Positions 19,372-27,574 of a stretch of DNA of 64,000 nucleotides are shown piece by piece. Below the pieces are notes generated by a model, which saw nothing but the letters and a program-made list of their open reading frames with translations, did no database searches and was not told the origin of the DNA. Both the position numbers and the translations under genes were made by a program. Source of the DNA: Betaproteobacteria bacterium (GTDB lineage Bacteria > Pseudomonadota > Gammaproteobacteria > Burkholderiales > CAIKXV01). The first letter of the stretch is position 1. Each line of letters starts with the position of its first letter. The DNA lies in contig JAJTHE010000023.1 in the NCBI GenBank assembly GCA_021298815.1, positions 1 to 64,000 on the forward strand, written 5' to 3'.

Positions 19372-21108
19372 TCAGTAGATGTCCGGATCCGGCATCGTGC
19401 CCGGCTGCTGCAGGAAGTCGAAGTCGCAACCGAGCGGCGCCTGGGTCACGTGCGCCGAGAACATCCGGCCATAGCCGCGTGCGAAGCGCGGGGGCGGCGC
19501 GACCCATGCCGCGCGGCGCCGGTCGAGTTCCGCGTCCGGCACCTGCAGGTGCAGCCGGCGGCCGGCGACATCCAGCTCGATCATGTCGCCGTCGCGCACC
19601 AGTGCGAGCGGGCCACCGATGAACGCCTCGGGTGCGACATGCAGCACGCAGGTGCCGTAGTGGGTGCCGCTCATGCGCGCATCCGAGATGCGCACCATGT
19701 CGCGGATGCCCTTCGCCAGCACCTTCTTCGGGATCGGCAGGTTGCCCCACTCCGGGAAGCCCGGGCCGCCGAGCGGGCCGGCGTTCTTCAGCACCAGCAC
19801 CGAGCGTTCGTCGACATCGAGCGACGGGTCGTCGATGCGCTTCATCATGTCGACCATGTCCTCGAACACCACGGCCGGGCCGGTGTGCTGCATCAGCGCC
19901 GGGTCGGCGGCGGCCGGCTTGATCACCGCGCCATCCGGAGCCAGGTTGCCGTAGAGCACGGCCAGTGCGCCGTGTTCGCTGATCGGCCGGTCGGCGGCGC
20001 GGATGATGTCCTCGCTGCCCGGGGTCACCCGCGCGCCGGCGATGTTCTCGCCCAGCGTGCGGCCGGTGACCGTCGGTGCCGACAGGTCGAGGTGGGACGC
20101 GATGCGCGAGAGCAGCGCACGCAGGCCGCCCGCGTAGTGGAAGTCCTCCATCAGGTAGTCGCCCGAGGGCATCAGGTTGACCAGCACCCGGATGTCCCGT
20201 GCGCGCGCATCGAGGTCGTCCAGGGTCAGGTCGATGCCGGCGCGGCGCGCCAGCGCGACCAGGTGCACCGCGCAGTTGGTCGAGCCGCCGAGCGCCATGT
20301 AGGTGGCGACGGCATTGCCGACCGCTGCCGCAGTCATGATGCGCGACGGCTTCAGGTCTTCCCACACCATGCCGACGATGCGTTCGCCACAGTCGGCGGC
20401 CATGCGCGGATGCGCGGCGTCATCGGCCGGGATGCTGGTCGCACCCGGCAGGCAGAAGCCGAGCACCTCGGCGATCGAGGTCATCGTCGAGGCGGTGCCC
20501 ATCGTGTTGCAGGTGCCGTGGCTGCGGCACATCGCCGCCTCGAGGTCGATCCAGTCCTGGGCGCTGATCTTCCCGGCGCGCAGTTCGTCGTAGTAGGCGC
20601 GGGTATGGGTGCCGACGCCGACCTTCACGCCCTTGAAGTGGCCGTTCAACTGCGGGCCGGCCGGCAGGTAGATCGCCGGGATGTCCATGCTGATCGCGCC
20701 CAGCAGCAGGCCGGGCGTGGTCTTGTCGCAGCCACCCATCAGTACCGCGCCATCCACTGGGTGCGAGCGCAGCAGCTCCTCGCATTCCATCGCCAGCAGG
20801 TTGCGGTAGAGCATGGTGGTCGGCTTGACCATCACCTCGCCCAGCGACAGCGCCGGCATCTCGATCGGGAAGCCGCCGGCGGCGAGCACGCCGCGCTTCA
20901 CGCTTTCCGCGCGCTCGCGCAGGTGCAGGTGGCAGGTGGAGATCTCGCTCCAGGTGTTGACGATGCCGATGATCGGCCGCCCCATCACCTCTTCGCGCCG
21001 GACGCCCACCTGCTGCATCCGGCTGCGGTGCGAGAAGCCGCGCGTGTCGCCGGTGCCGAACCAGCGCCAGCTGCGCAACTGTTCACGGGTCCTGCGGGGT
21101 GCGTCCAT
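19372..21108 (-). CDS. IlvD/Edd-family dehydratase (probably sugar-acid dehydratase)
   Basis: 578 residues. Fe-S dehydratase motifs are GGCDKTTPG near residue 125 and CRSHGTCNTMGTASTM near 195. DDAAHPRM and GGSTNCAVHL follow, and GTHYGTCVLHVAPEA is near the C-terminus. It is longer and differs in its start (RSWRWFGTGDTRGFSHRSR) from dihydroxy-acid dehydratase; that N-terminus is typical of L-arabinonate or related aldonate dehydratases. It dehydrates a sugar acid to a 2-keto-3-deoxy acid; the exact substrate is not decided by sequence. A Bug receptor gene lies 9 nt upstream, suggesting uptake plus catabolism. Confidence 0.85.
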   Translation of the reverse strand: MDAPRRTREQLRSWRWFGTGDTRGFSHRSRMQQVGVRREEVMGRPIIGIVNTWSEISTCHLHLRERAESVKRGVLAAGGFPIEMPALSLGEVMVKPTTMLYRNLLAMECEELLRSHPVDGAVLMGGCDKTTPGLLLGAISMDIPAIYLPAGPQLNGHFKGVKVGVGTHTRAYYDELRAGKISAQDWIDLEAAMCRSHGTCNTMGTASTMTSIAEVLGFCLPGATSIPADDAAHPRMAADCGERIVGMVWEDLKPSRIMTAAAVGNAVATYMALGGSTNCAVHLVALARRAGIDLTLDDLDARARDIRVLVNLMPSGDYLMEDFHYAGGLRALLSRIASHLDLSAPTVTGRTLGENIAGARVTPGSEDIIRAADRPISEHGALAVLYGNLAPDGAVIKPAAADPALMQHTGPAVVFEDMVDMMKRIDDPSLDVDERSVLVLKNAGPLGGPGFPEWGNLPIPKKVLAKGIRDMVRISDARMSGTHYGTCVLHVAPEAFIGGPLALVRDGDMIELDVAGRRLHLQVPDAELDRRRAAWVAPPPRFARGYGRMFSAHVTQAPLGCDFDFLQQPGTMPDPDIY

Positions 21109-21117
21109 GGCGGGTCC

Positions 21118-22122
21118 TCAGTCGAGCACGATCTTCAGTTGCCGGATCAGCGCGTCCATCGACTGGTAGTCGCGCTTGATGAAGGCCGCCAGTTCTTCCG
21201 GCGTACCCGGCGACACCTCGATGCCCTGCAGCTTGAACCGGTCCCTCACTTCCGGGGTGTTCGCGGCGCGCCCGATGTCCGTCGCGACACGGTCGATGAC
21301 CTCGCGCGGCGTGCCGGCCGGCGCGAAGTAGGCGAACCAGGCGATCACGTCGAAGCCGGGGAAGCCGCTCTCGGCGACGGTCGGGATGTCCGGGCCGCCG
21401 GGCCAGCGCTTCTCGCTGGTGACCGCGATCGGGCGCATCTTGCCGGCGTCGATGAACGGCTTGGAGACGATCGGCGCGGTGAACGAGATCGTCACGTGGC
21501 CTGCCATCTGGTCGACCACCAGCGGCCCGGCGCCCTTGTAGGCGACATGGATCAGGTTCGCCTTCGCGCGCGACATGAACAGCTCGCCCGCCAGGTGCGA
21601 CGGCGTGCCGGCGCCGGGCGAGCCGAAGGTGATCTCGCCCGGACGTGCCCGGGCGAGCGCGATCAGGTCCTTCACCGTCTTCGCCGGCAGCGCCGGATGG
21701 GTCAGGATCATGTTCGGCGAGGTGGCGCCCATCGCGATCGGCGCGAAGTCGCGGAACGGATCGTAGGGCAGCTTTCGATACAGGCTGAGGTTGGCGGTCA
21801 GCGAGTTGTTGGCGATCAGCAGGGTGTAGCCGTCGGGCGTCGCCCGTGCGGCGATCTCGGCACCCAGGTTGCCGCCGGCGCCCGCGCGGTTCTCGATCAC
21901 CACCGGCTGGCCGAGCAGCGCGGGCAGGCGGATGTTCATCGTGCGCGCGACGATGTCGTTGCCGCCACCGGGCGGGAACGGCACGATCAGGCGGATCGGC
22001 TTCGCCGGCCATGCCTGGGCGGTGGCGACGGTGGCGGACGACAGCAGGGTTGCGGTGGCGACGGTGGCGAGCGCCGCCAGGACCTGCCGCGCCGAATGGC
22101 GCATGTGCGAGGGTGCGGACAT
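21118..22122 (-). CDS. Tripartite tricarboxylate transporter (Bug) substrate-binding protein
   Basis: 334 residues. Signal peptide (hydrophobic 15-33, ending ATAQA), then WPAKPIRLIVPFPPGGGNDIVAR, the classic Bug start, with ENRAGAGGNLGAE and AYKGAGPLVVDQMAGHV. These periplasmic receptors bind carboxylates and are expanded in Burkholderiales. Start ATG 22122 has GGAGG about 7 nt upstream. No membrane components (TctA/TctB) are adjacent. It is cotranscribed with the dehydratase, so the ligand may be an aldonate. Confidence 0.9.
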   Translation of the reverse strand: MSAPSHMRHSARQVLAALATVATATLLSSATVATAQAWPAKPIRLIVPFPPGGGNDIVARTMNIRLPALLGQPVVIENRAGAGGNLGAEIAARATPDGYTLLIANNSLTANLSLYRKLPYDPFRDFAPIAMGATSPNMILTHPALPAKTVKDLIALARARPGEITFGSPGAGTPSHLAGELFMSRAKANLIHVAYKGAGPLVVDQMAGHVTISFTAPIVSKPFIDAGKMRPIAVTSEKRWPGGPDIPTVAESGFPGFDVIAWFAYFAPAGTPREVIDRVATDIGRAANTPEVRDRFKLQGIEVSPGTPEELAAFIKRDYQSMDALIRQLKIVLD

Positions 22123-22220
22123 CTGTTCTCCTCCCGGTTGCAGCCGGTGGGCTCCGCAGCCGCCCCTGTCCCGGGGCGTGCGACGGCCGGCCGTGACGCT
22201 GACGGATACCTGGCTTGCAA

Positions 22221-22919
22221 CTACCTGCGGGTGGCCTTCGGCATCCCCGAAAGCGACGGGGTGTCTCCGACCTTCGACATGTCCGGACGGGCGACGCTGA
22301 AGATGTCCCCGAGCGGCGCATACAGCGAGCCGGACAGGCGTCCGACCGGATCGAGCAGCTTCGGGTCGACGCGCCCGTTCTTCCAGACCGACGGCGAGAC
22401 GTGCACATGCTCGATCTTCGCGATCACGATATGGGTGCGTCCGTCCTGGAAGATGTGCTTCACCTCGCACTCCAGGTGCGCCTTCGCCTCGCCGACGCGG
22501 TAGGGCTTGACCGTCTTCGACGGCACGGCGGTCAGCCCCGCCCATTCGAACTCGTCCTGGTCGCGCGGCCATTCGCCCGAGGTGAAGCTCATCTTCTCGA
22601 GCAGGTCCATGGTCACGATGTTGGCCACGAACTGCGGCACCTCGCGGATGTTCTTCACGCTGTCCTTCTCGCCGGTGGAGCCGAACGCACAGTAGAACGG
22701 TTCCGAGCCCATCAGGTTGAAGTACGAGTACGGCGCGACGTTGCGCACGCCAGCGGCGGAGATGGTGGAGATCCAGCCCACCGGGCGCGGCACCACCAGC
22801 GCGGTCAGCAGCAGGTAGAAGTCGCGCGGGGAGAGCGTGTCGGGGCCGAGTTCCAGGGCTTCGGTGAGCACGTCGGGGACGCCGGGCGCGTTCTTCGGGT
22901 TGCCGGGGGTGACGCTCAT
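22221..22919 (-). CDS. Flavin reductase-like FMN-binding split-barrel protein
   Basis: 232 residues. PRPVGWISTISAAGVRNVAPYSYFN is the FMN-binding segment, and KDSVKNIREVPQFVANIV is also typical of the flavin reductase-like domain. It may be a reductase or an FMN oxidoreductase of a catabolic route; the partner is unknown. It precedes the Bug and dehydratase genes on the same strand by 98 nt and may belong to that unit. Confidence 0.85.
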   Translation of the reverse strand: MSVTPGNPKNAPGVPDVLTEALELGPDTLSPRDFYLLLTALVVPRPVGWISTISAAGVRNVAPYSYFNLMGSEPFYCAFGSTGEKDSVKNIREVPQFVANIVTMDLLEKMSFTSGEWPRDQDEFEWAGLTAVPSKTVKPYRVGEAKAHLECEVKHIFQDGRTHIVIAKIEHVHVSPSVWKNGRVDPKLLDPVGRLSGSLYAPLGDIFSVARPDMSKVGDTPSLSGMPKATRR

Positions 22920-23009
22920 GTTGCGCTCGCTCCTCGTTCGTTCGGGCTCAGCCGGCCATGGACGACCATGCGTGGGACGGGAGCATACAGCAGCCGGCGC
23001 GGCCGGTTG

Positions 23010-24680
23010 CTACTGGCAGGACGGCGTGTGCGTTACGCCGAGATACTGGCCGCCGAGCGAGAAGCGCATGCCGATGCGTTCGCCGCAGTAGTAGTCTTCA
23101 TGCCACAGTGTGATCGTGCTGGCGCCGTCGTATGCCGCCTGTTGCGGCGCCCATGCTTCGCCGCGGTAGGTGAGCGCGGTGAACGCTACGGGACCCAGCG
23201 CCGGCTGCCCGGACGTGAACGTCCATTCGTAGGGACGGTAGGTGGAATTGCAGCTGCCGGACAGGCACTGGGCCCAGGGTGCGATCAGTGAGCGGACCGT
23301 CCAGGTGCCCTCGACCGAGCAGCGGATCTCGACCTGCAGTCGTGTCGGGTCGAGCGGCGGCGACAGGAACGAGGCCACGGTCTGCTCGGTCTGGCCGGAG
23401 ATCGTGATCGGTGCCAGGTGCAGCAGGTTGTCCACGCTGGCGGCCGCGATCAGCGGCCGTCCGGGGTCCTGCGGGTCGAGGATCAGCGGGGTGAGCGCGG
23501 ACACCGCGACCGGCCGCAGCGGGCGCGACCAGTCGTAGACGATGGTCGGCGAGAGGGTGCTGGTCTCGGTGCGGTTAAGCCGTGCGAAGCGGCCGTCCGG
23601 CGCGACGGCATAGCGGTCGCTGGCAGCCGACAGCGTGTAGCCGTAGCGACCCGTATTGCGATAGGACATGTCGGCCGAGCATCCGGCATAGGCAAGTTCG
23701 CGACGGTCGACCTGCAGCGAGATGCGCGCGACCTGTTCGACGCCCCCGGTGCCGGTGGCCACTGCATCGTAGACCGGCGCGAGCCGCAGGCCGTAGTCGA
23801 CCAGCGCGCTGGCCGACCCGCGTTCATCGATCAGCGTGACGATGTCGGCCAGGCCCTGCGGACAGTCGCTGCGGGCGCGCCGGTCGACGAGGCAGCGCAG
23901 GCCAGCCTCGGGGTCGACCGGCATGCCGTCGATGGCATCCGGTGCATCGAACGCGCCGCCGGTGTCGAGCGTCGTCATCGGCTCGATCGGCTGCAGCAAC
24001 AGGTTGAGCCGTTGCCAGCGCAGGCGCCCTGCATCGGGAAACGTCCATCCCGCTGGCAGTCCGGTCGCTACGCGCAGCGGGATGTACTGCGCGTGGAGGA
24101 TGTGCGGCTGTGCGTCGAACAGCCTCGGATCGGCGAAGCTTGCCCGGCCGGACCTGTCCACGGACAGGGTCCAGACCAGGCGGCGCGCCGAGGCGCTGCC
24201 GCGCACGGTAACCTGCTGGTCGAATGCGAACGTCGCCTGTCCCAGCCCGCGCGACTGCAGCACCTCGCCCAAGTTGCGGACCAGCGCCGGGGCCTGGCCT
24301 GCGAGGTGGGTGCGGGCCTCGGCCAGCAGTTGCGACTGGGACATCGCATCGCCGAAGTCGCGCACGGCGACCTGGGCGATCGACGAGGCATCCGGCAGCA
24401 ACTCGGCTGCACGATCCGTCGAGAGGCCGGTCGGCCCGAAGGTGAGGCTGCCGATGCGTGCGGTGACGGATGCGCCTCCGGGGCTGGCGACCTGGCTGAC
24501 GACGAGCATGCGCTGCGCGGAGCGGGGTGTCTGGGCGAAGGCCGTGCAGGCCGTCGCAGCGGCCAGCAGCAGCACCGCCAGACGCGAGGCTGCCCGGGCG
24601 ATGGCGGCCGCTGCCTTGCGGGCGGATCGGCCGGAAGGCACGCGGGTGTCGAAGGCGGACGATGCAGGCGAATTGACCAT
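23010..24680 (-). CDS. Secreted protein of unknown function
   Basis: 556 residues that I do not recognise. The N-terminus has a long charged lead and then a hydrophobic signal segment (AVLLLAAATACTAFAQ, cleavage near residue 50). No lipobox is convincing. The body is rich in beta-forming stretches with eight cysteines, some in pairs likely to form disulfides (CLSGSC, CSVEG), and ends GQYLGVTHTPSCQ. No transmembrane segment follows. ATG 24680 has a poor ribosome binding site. It lies 61 nt after the stop of the S24 repressor gene on the same strand, so it may be read through with it. Confidence 0.65.
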   Translation of the reverse strand: MVNSPASSAFDTRVPSGRSARKAAAAIARAASRLAVLLLAAATACTAFAQTPRSAQRMLVVSQVASPGGASVTARIGSLTFGPTGLSTDRAAELLPDASSIAQVAVRDFGDAMSQSQLLAEARTHLAGQAPALVRNLGEVLQSRGLGQATFAFDQQVTVRGSASARRLVWTLSVDRSGRASFADPRLFDAQPHILHAQYIPLRVATGLPAGWTFPDAGRLRWQRLNLLLQPIEPMTTLDTGGAFDAPDAIDGMPVDPEAGLRCLVDRRARSDCPQGLADIVTLIDERGSASALVDYGLRLAPVYDAVATGTGGVEQVARISLQVDRRELAYAGCSADMSYRNTGRYGYTLSAASDRYAVAPDGRFARLNRTETSTLSPTIVYDWSRPLRPVAVSALTPLILDPQDPGRPLIAAASVDNLLHLAPITISGQTEQTVASFLSPPLDPTRLQVEIRCSVEGTWTVRSLIAPWAQCLSGSCNSTYRPYEWTFTSGQPALGPVAFTALTYRGEAWAPQQAAYDGASTITLWHEDYYCGERIGMRFSLGGQYLGVTHTPSCQ

Positions 24681-24741
24681 GGCGTGATGCTGCGGGAGCG
24701 GTTCCGGATGCGCGCGCGGCGGAATGCGCTGGTGCCGACGA

Positions 24742-25566
24742 TTACCCGTCCGTGCTGGTGTTGCTTTCGTGCAGTGCGCGGACCAGGCACAGCGGCCGCC
24801 CGCGCAGGATCGGCGAGCCGTCGAGCGCGTCCGCTTCGTCTGCGCCCAGGGCTGCGACGGTGATGTCGGTCGCGGCGTCGTCCCCGGCCGGCGCATCGAT
24901 CCGGTAGCCCGTGTCGACCTGGCGCACCCGCCGCAGCATCGCAGGCGAGGTCGAGGAGAACTGCAGCAGGTACAGTCCGTCGCCGTTCCAGCGCGAATCG
25001 AGCCGGACCACTACCTGGTCGCCCCGTCGGTATGCAGGTGCCATCGTATCGTCCTGGATGTCGACCAGCACGAGGGCGGTGCCGGTGCCGGACGCGTCCC
25101 CGAAGGCCGACGGATCGACCGCGATGCGCAGTGTCGACAGGCCATCGAATGCCGGTGCCGGAACGAGTTCGGCGAGCGCCGCGCGGCGCAGCGCCTGCGC
25201 GTCGACCAGGCGCGAGATATCGACCACCAGGCGCGGGCCCTCGGACAGCAGGTCGTCCGGGGCGAAGCCGTAGCGCTGCGCGAGATCGAGCAGCTTCTCG
25301 AGCGTGGGCCAGCCGGCGCCGGTCAGCCACTTGCGCGCCGCGGCGGGCGTGACGGCGCATACACGGGCGAGTTCCGTCGCGCGCGCCGCCGGCTCGCGCG
25401 GCACGTCGCTGCGCTGGTCGAGCAGCTGGTTCAGGTTGCGGGTGAACAGCTGCCGGAACCGCTCGTTGCTGGGCCGGCCGATCCGGCGTGCCGGCTCGCC
25501 GGGCGAGCCGGTTGCGGCCGCAGGTTCGGCAGGCGGGATCGGCTCGGCGTGCGGTCTGGAGGCCAT
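24742..25566 (-). CDS. CI/S24-like repressor without the usual catalytic residues
   Basis: 274 residues. A DNA-binding helix-turn-helix lies around residues 64-95 (TELARVCAVTPAAARKWLTG, then WPTLEKLLDLA). The C-terminal domain has the S24/LexA-like fold signature LVDIQDDTMAPAYRRGDQVVV and GDGLYLLQF. In cleavable repressors the motif is GDSM with a serine nucleophile; here residue 174 is Thr, and the later lysine is replaced (AMLRRV). Self-cleavage is therefore unlikely. It faces the flhD-like operon across 350 bp, as setR faces setDC logic in SXT-type elements. It probably represses the transfer operon. The promoter at 25574-25602 would give a leaderless or near-leaderless mRNA. Confidence 0.8.
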   Translation of the reverse strand: MASRPHAEPIPPAEPAAATGSPGEPARRIGRPSNERFRQLFTRNLNQLLDQRSDVPREPAARATELARVCAVTPAAARKWLTGAGWPTLEKLLDLAQRYGFAPDDLLSEGPRLVVDISRLVDAQALRRAALAELVPAPAFDGLSTLRIAVDPSAFGDASGTGTALVLVDIQDDTMAPAYRRGDQVVVRLDSRWNGDGLYLLQFSSTSPAMLRRVRQVDTGYRIDAPAGDDAATDITVAALGADEADALDGSPILRGRPLCLVRALHESNTSTDG

Positions 25567-25573
25567 CGCATCG

Positions 25574-25602
25574 ATGATACCGAAAGTAATGGTCGATATG
25601 AA
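25574..25602 (-). promoter_or_regulatory. Candidate promoter of the repressor gene
   Basis: On the minus strand TTCATA, 17 nt, TATCAT. The -10 ends 7 nt before the ATG at 25566, so the transcript would start at or next to the start codon, like the lambda cI message from PRM. Operator-like site 1 lies inside it. Confidence 0.5.
25577..25592. promoter_or_regulatory. Operator-like site 1
   Basis: ATACCGAAAGTAATGG matches ATACTAAAAGTATTGA at 25755-25770 in 12 of 16 positions. It overlaps the repressor promoter. Binding by the repressor is inferred. Confidence 0.45.
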
Positions 25603-25754
25603 TCCGTTCCTGAACCTTCGCGATCGACGACCTTGTCTGTATGCAGGCAGACCGGAGACGGAGCTAAGAGATTCAATAAATCATAACGTTAAAAGCCATG
25701 CAGGCGATCTTGTCGGGCGTCAGAGATCTGCAGAGACGAAAAGTGAAGGAGAAG

Positions 25755-25770
25755 ATACTAAAAGTATTGA
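25755..25770. promoter_or_regulatory. Operator-like site 2 with inverted repeat
   Basis: ATACT-AAA-AGTAT is a perfect inverted repeat (25755-25767) touching the -35 box of the operon promoter. It is related to site 1, so one protein could control both directions. Confidence 0.5.
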
Positions 25771-25795
25771 CAGGCGGCAGGCCGCTCGCTAGATT
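25767..25795 (+). promoter_or_regulatory. Sigma-70-type promoter of the flhD-like/transfer operon
   Basis: TTGACA (consensus -35), 17-nt spacer, TAGATT (-10). It lies 122 nt before the flhD-like ATG. This is the clearest promoter in the window. Confidence 0.65.
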
Positions 25796-25916
25796 GGCGC
25801 GGCATCGCGCGGTGATTCCCGTCCGCGTCTGTGCCGGCGTCGTACGCGGCGGTCGTTCACCGCTGTCGTTCACCGCTTTGGTCTTCCCTTCCAGCATCCG
25901 CTCCGAGGAGTACGCC

Positions 25917-26387
25917 ATGTCCGCCCAAGTGCCAGGTCCGTCGGCTTCCCGCCGTCCGGTGTCCGCCCGCCGTGCCGCACCGGTTTCCCGCAGCACACCT
26001 CGCAAGGCCGTCCGCAGCGGGCCTGCCGCCGGCCCGGTTGTCCGCCTGCAGGTCGAAGAGCCGCTGGCGGCGGCCGCGGTCGAACTGCCGGTGGCGGCGC
26101 GCATTGACGCCGACATCGCCCAGTTGAACCTGTCGTTCCTGCATGTCGCGCGCGAACTCGCGCGGTCTGCCCGTGAACTCGCGGTGACCCGCCTCGGGCT
26201 CGACGCGGCCGCATGCGCGGCACTCGACCGCCTGTCAGTCGCCGACCTGCAGGCGCTCGCGCATTCCCATGCACTGATCTTCGGCCTGCGGGTGGACCCG
26301 GCCGCCCTGCCGATGCAGGCCGAACTCGCGCGCACCAACCGGATCGCGTCCGGCGCGCGGCTGCTGCTGGCGGCGGACGCGGGATGA
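25917..26387 (+). CDS. FlhD-like transcriptional activator subunit
   Basis: 156 residues. The first ~55 residues are a basic Ala/Pro/Arg-rich extension. Residues ~60-150 match FlhD: IAQLNLSFLHVARELARSA (FlhD: DINLSYLLLAQRL), TRLGLDAAACAALDRLSVADLQALAHSHALIFGLRVD (FlhD: RLGI ... [22 protein letters not shown]). FlhD-like proteins pair with FlhC; in SXT/R391 elements the related SetD/SetC switch on transfer genes. ATG 25917 has GAGGAG 6 nt upstream. Its stop overlaps the next start (ATGA). No flagellar genes are nearby, so it probably controls the transfer operon it heads. Confidence 0.78.
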   Translation: MSAQVPGPSASRRPVSARRAAPVSRSTPRKAVRSGPAAGPVVRLQVEEPLAAAAVELPVAARIDADIAQLNLSFLHVARELARSARELAVTRLGLDAAACAALDRLSVADLQALAHSHALIFGLRVDPAALPMQAELARTNRIASGARLLLAADAG

Positions 26388-27574
26388 AAGTTCGCCTGCG
26401 GTGCACTGACGGGCCCGTGGCCGGACTCGGCGCACGACTCCAGGCGGCCGAGCGCCTGATCCGGCTGGGTGCGCGGGCGACGGTGGTCGCCGAGGCGCTG
26501 GCGATCACCGGGCCCTCGCGCGCCCTGGTGCGGCGCATGTATGTCGGCATCCGCGGGCCGGGACGTCCGCGCGGGCCACTGCCTTTCGACCATGCGGAAC
26601 TGCTGGGCACGGTCGCCGCCCGCATGGATGCATCGGTGTTCCTGGCCGCGTGGCAGCGCCTGCGCGCGGCCGGTGCCGACTCCGGTTCTGCGCTTGCCGG
26701 AGCCTGGGAGTGCCTGGAAGCCGCGTGGCGAGCGCCGGGCGGCCCTGGCGGACGGCCGGCCCGGCGCCTGGGGATCGACCAGGGATGGATCCTCGCCGGG
26801 GCGCTGGAGCAGGGCGCCCTCCGGCGCCTGTCCTGCGATCGTTGCGGCTGCAGCTACTTCGATGCCGGTTTCCGTCCGCAGCGGCCGGCTCCTGCGCAGC
26901 CGGTGCAACGGCCTGCGCATCTGCGCTGTCCGCATTGTGCGATCGCCCGCCTCGCCGGCTGCGGCGCCGATGCCGGTGCGGTCGCTGCGCCCGGCGCCCT
27001 GCCTGCACGGGCGGTTGCCGGGGCCACGCCGGTCGTGCCTGGTACCGTCGCGCGCGGCAGCCTCCCCTCCCATCCCCTGGTCGACCTCGCACGCCGGTAT
27101 GCCTGGGCCGAGGCACTGTTCCGGGAGGGCGCCCGCCCACCGATCGTCACCCATGTCACCGGCCTGGCGATGACCGGCACGCTGCGCCAACTTTTCATCG
27201 AAGTGGTCGGCCATGGGCCGCGCCAGGGCGCACTGCCGCAACTCGGCGAGCATGTGATCGCCACCTACGCCCGCAAGCTGCAGTCGAGCGTGGTCGCGGT
27301 CACCGCGGACCGGCTGGTGCGGGCCGGGTATGCGCCGGCGCCGACCCTGCTCGAGACCTGGAAGACGTATCGCTCGCTGTTCGGTGCCTCGGCGCGGTTC
27401 GACATCAATGCAGTCGCTCTGGTGCTGCGTGCCCGGCACCACCCCGACTTTGCCCTGGTCGCCTGCAGCAGCTGCGGCAGCGCCTACCTGGAACTGCGCC
27501 TGGACATCCCCGGCTCGCGCTGTCCGGTCTGCCGGCAGCTGCGGCAGGCCCACGCGGAGGCCGCATGGGACTGA
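26384..27574 (+). CDS. Tandem FlhC-FlhC fusion activator
   Basis: 396 residues, twice the length of FlhC. Module 1 (residues ~15-195): AERLIRLGARATVVAEALAI, RRMYVGIRGPGRPRGPLPF, ASVFLAAWQRLRAAG, and a zinc site with CDRC (151-154) and CPHC (182-185). Module 2 (residues ~229-390): LARRYAWAEALFREGARPPI, LRQLFIEVVGHGPRQGALP, and CSSC (361-364) with CPVC (380-383). Both modules follow the FlhC order of dimerisation helices, GxxPxxGxLP loop and four-Cys zinc site. A ~35-residue Ala/Pro linker joins them. It is expected to bind FlhD-like protein and DNA. The 10-nt overlap with the next gene suggests coupling. Confidence 0.75.
   Translation: MKVRLRCTDGPVAGLGARLQAAERLIRLGARATVVAEALAITGPSRALVRRMYVGIRGPGRPRGPLPFDHAELLGTVAARMDASVFLAAWQRLRAAGADSGSALAGAWECLEAAWRAPGGPGGRPARRLGIDQGWILAGALEQGALRRLSCDRCGCSYFDAGFRPQRPAPAQPVQRPAHLRCPHCAIARLAGCGADAGAVAAPGALPARAVAGATPVVPGTVARGSLPSHPLVDLARRYAWAEALFREGARPPIVTHVTGLAMTGTLRQLFIEVVGHGPRQGALPQLGEHVIATYARKLQSSVVAVTADRLVRAGYAPAPTLLETWKTYRSLFGASARFDINAVALVLRARHHPDFALVACSSCGSAYLELRLDIPGSRCPVCRQLRQAHAEAAWD

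Noticed and set aside
25917-27574. FlhD/FlhC-like genes as flagellar master regulators
   Set aside because: No flagellar genes are in the window, FlhC is a double module, and the genes overlap the transfer operon translationally, so a SetCD-like role fits better.
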